Assembly: GCA_947245315.1 (NCBI GenBank)
Contig: CAMXNV010000132.1
Coordinates: 1 to 6,012, forward strand
DNA: 6,012 nt
Source: an uncultured Oscillibacter sp.
GTDB lineage: Bacteria; Bacillota; Clostridia; Oscillospirales; Oscillospiraceae
Direction: 5' to 3'
Below are positions 4,407 to 6,012 of the stretch, in pieces; the first letter of the stretch is position 1; every line of letters starts with the position of its first letter. The notes under the pieces are model-generated. The model worked only from the letters and a program-made list of their open reading frames with translations. It did not search any database and had not been told where the DNA came from. Both the position numbers and the translations under genes were made by a program.

Positions 4407-6012
4407 TCACTCCTCCCTAAAGAACAAAATCTCCCTGGTGGAATCCGGTATTAAATCTCTCAACCGCTCCAGGTCGTTCTCCTCCAGGCACTTCCGGGCA
4501 CGGGATTCGCTGACGCACTGTTCTCCTATTCTTTTTCGAGGAATTTCCACCACCTTTACTCCATTGGAGGGCAGTATTCTCTTCATGGCCTCGTTATACG
4601 CAGACGTCACCTGGTCCTCCGGTTCCTCTCCTACAAATCGATAGGAAATATTCAATTTGGGAGCAATCTGCTCGGCAAATATCCGAATATCATACTCCGT
4701 AGAGTTGACGAGCTCCTCATCTACAATCTTCATGAAATACTGGGGGAACGTCTGTTGAGACAGTATAAACGCACCGCTCGGCACCACCATGACATTGGCC
4801 AAATCCGATACGCCCGCGCAGACCATGGCAAACCGCTCCTCAAATGTGAAAAGGGATTTATCCTCTTCCACCACAAACAGAATGAGAAAATCCACGGTTT
4901 CCAGAGCCTTCTCAATCAAGTAGCGGTGTCCCCGGGTAAAGGGGTTGCAATTCATGACAATGGAGCCAATTGTCCCGTGGGCAGATGGATCAAACTCCGA
5001 AAAGTAACGCTTCAGATAAGTCAGCTCCACAAAATTGCTGCTGGTTTTTTGGATGATCTCGTTTCCCGTTGACTCGCGCAGCACCGGAAGTATGCTCTGA
5101 AAAAATACCTCCGCCACTATTTGATTTACTTTGTGGTTCGTGTGCCGGGGACTGTCCGTAAACCAGTTCATTGGAAGCTGATAATCCTCGTAAATATCCG
5201 TCAGATTTATATAGCCGATGTCTTGAATCCCCAGACCCACTGCATCGTCGTATATGACAATATCCCCTTGCTTTAAGGGAAGCTGAAGGAGCTGTTCAAC
5301 CAGATACTGTTTGGCGTGTTCCAGGTTGATTAAGGGAAATCCATAGTTCACAACTCTACAGGGAATTCCCTCTTGATTGAGAAATTCCTGCAAAAAGCTG
5401 GCAATGGTGTGCTTATCCTCCACAAAGGGGCCATAGGCAAAGCACAGGCCAAACAGGTAAACACCGCGCTCGTAGTGCTCCGGCTGTCCCACCGTCATCC
5501 GTTCGTTATGGTGTATATGGAGTAGAGGCTCGTCGGCGTCGCAAAGCTTATAAATGCCGGATTGCATGTAAACGGAAAACGGCAAGGGAAATACCTGTTG
5601 ATCATATTCCTCCCTGTAAGCGTCCTGAAAAAAGCCCTCTTTCCGCAGCCGGTCCGTGGAATACTTAACCGCAAAGGGAACGCTCCCTTGATCTTGTGAA
5701 GGGTCCGTATAATAGTCCCGATATTTGGCACGAATTCTTTCCATAAAAGCCGCATAATAGCCGCTTTGATTTTCCTTTACGTTATAAGCCAAAAAGCGTA
5801 CTCCCCGCTTTTTCAGAAGTTCCGCTTCCGCCACGATATTATTCTGACAGGTCTTCACAAAATTTCTGCATGAAGTAAATGAATCTGCGCTTCCTCTTTG
5901 CAGCATATGCCGCAAAGCCTTTCCGCCCTCAGCCTCTCCCTCATCCAGAAAGAGTATCCAATCCACTTGGTTTATATAATCCAAAATCTCTCTGCAATCT
6001 ATGGGCAGCAAT
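4407..6012 (-). CDS. Multidomain protein: SGNH-like domain plus citrate-lyase-ligase-type nucleotidyltransferase (5' end outside window)
   Basis: At least 534 residues are visible and the reading frame is still open at the window edge. The first in-frame initiator-like codon is TTG at 6009-6011, with no visible ribosome site, so the true start is probably upstream. Numbered from there, residues 1-160 are not recognised. Residues ~161-312 look like an SGNH-hydrolase fold: block I-like LFGLCFAYG (186-194), then DKHTIASFLQEFLN, and a D286-x3-H290-x-N292 motif resembling the C-terminal Asp/His block. The nucleophilic Ser position is C190. Residues ~345-534 match the catalytic domain of [citrate (pro-3S)-lyase] ligase (CitC): GSIVMNCNPFTRGH (349-362, TxGH nucleotide-binding motif), FVVEEDKSLFTFEERF, and SESRAR (501-506, SxSxxR-like). 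CitC itself activates citrate lyase, but no citDEF genes are visible, so adenylyl- or cytidylyltransfer to another substrate is as likely. The gene is much lower in GC than recQ. No terminator was seen after its stop. Confidence 0.75.
   Translation of the reverse strand, partial: LLPIDCREILDYINQVDWILFLDEGEAEGGKALRHMLQRGSADSFTSCRNFVKTCQNNIVAEAELLKKRGVRFLAYNVKENQSGYYAAFMERIRAKYRDYYTDPSQDQGSVPFAVKYSTDRLRKEGFFQDAYREEYDQQVFPLPFSVYMQSGIYKLCDADEPLLHIHHNERMTVGQPEHYERGVYLFGLCFAYGPFVEDKHTIASFLQEFLNQEGIPCRVVNYGFPLINLEHAKQYLVEQLLQLPLKQGDIVIYDDAVGLGIQDIGYINLTDIYEDYQLPMNWFTDSPRHTNHKVNQIVAEVFFQSILPVLRESTGNEIIQKTSSNFVELTYLKRYFSEFDPSAHGTIGSIVMNCNPFTRGHRYLIEKALETVDFLILFVVEEDKSLFTFEERFAMVCAGVSDLANVMVVPSGAFILSQQTFPQYFMKIVDEELVNSTEYDIRIFAEQIAPKLNISYRFVGEEPEDQVTSAYNEAMKRILPSNGVKVVEIPRKRIGEQCVSESRARKCLEENDLERLRDLIPDSTREILFFREE

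Noticed and set aside
4407..6012. Calling the right-hand gene citC of a citrate lyase operon
   Set aside because: Only the catalytic nucleotidyltransferase domain matches. The N-terminal two thirds differ and no citrate lyase or transport gene is visible in the window.
1..6012. CRISPR arrays, tRNA or rRNA genes, insertion sequences, toxin-antitoxin pairs
   Set aside because: I saw no spaced direct repeats, no cloverleaf with a TTC-type arm, no transposase-like protein and no small gene pair of that kind. All long coding frames are accounted for by the listed genes.

Overview
The window looks like chromosomal DNA of a high-GC member of the Clostridia. The rimO–pgsA arrangement, the Cdd1-like helix-hairpin-helix gene and the RecQ sequence style suggest a gut Oscillospiraceae-type Firmicute, for example near Flavonifractor or Lawsonibacter. 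That placement is inferred from gene style and base composition, not from a marker gene.

Layout, left to right. Bases 1-139 are a leader without a recognisable gene. They hold a long AT-rich inverted repeat and several smaller potential stem-loops ahead of rimO. Bases 140-2315 are a tight plus-strand operon of three genes, joined by ATGA stop/start overlaps: rimO (methylthiolation of ribosomal protein S12), a 92-residue Cdd1-like helix-hairpin-helix protein, and pgsA (phosphatidylglycerophosphate synthase). Bases 2316-2466 are an AT-rich convergent intergenic region. It holds a strong stem-loop that probably terminates both pgsA (plus) and recQ (minus). Bases 2467-4308 are recQ on the minus strand, full length with helicase, zinc, RQC and HRDC regions. 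A 98-base gap (4309-4406) carries its ribosome binding site, a plausible sigma-A type promoter and a dyad over the -10 box.

From 4407 to the right edge is the 3' part of one large minus-strand gene that runs out of the window. Its C-terminal third is a citrate-lyase-ligase-type nucleotidyltransferase domain. Its middle resembles an SGNH-hydrolase fold in which the usual nucleophilic serine position is cysteine. Its first ~160 visible residues are not recognised. Base composition changes sharply at this gene: sampled 60-base blocks have 24-28 G+C, against 44-50 in recQ blocks. This suggests a different origin from the housekeeping genes beside it.

The left two thirds is ordinary housekeeping: ribosome modification, phospholipid synthesis and DNA repair. 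The part most likely to be undescribed is the right-hand multidomain protein, followed by the structured leader upstream of rimO. No mobile element, CRISPR array, tRNA or rRNA was seen.
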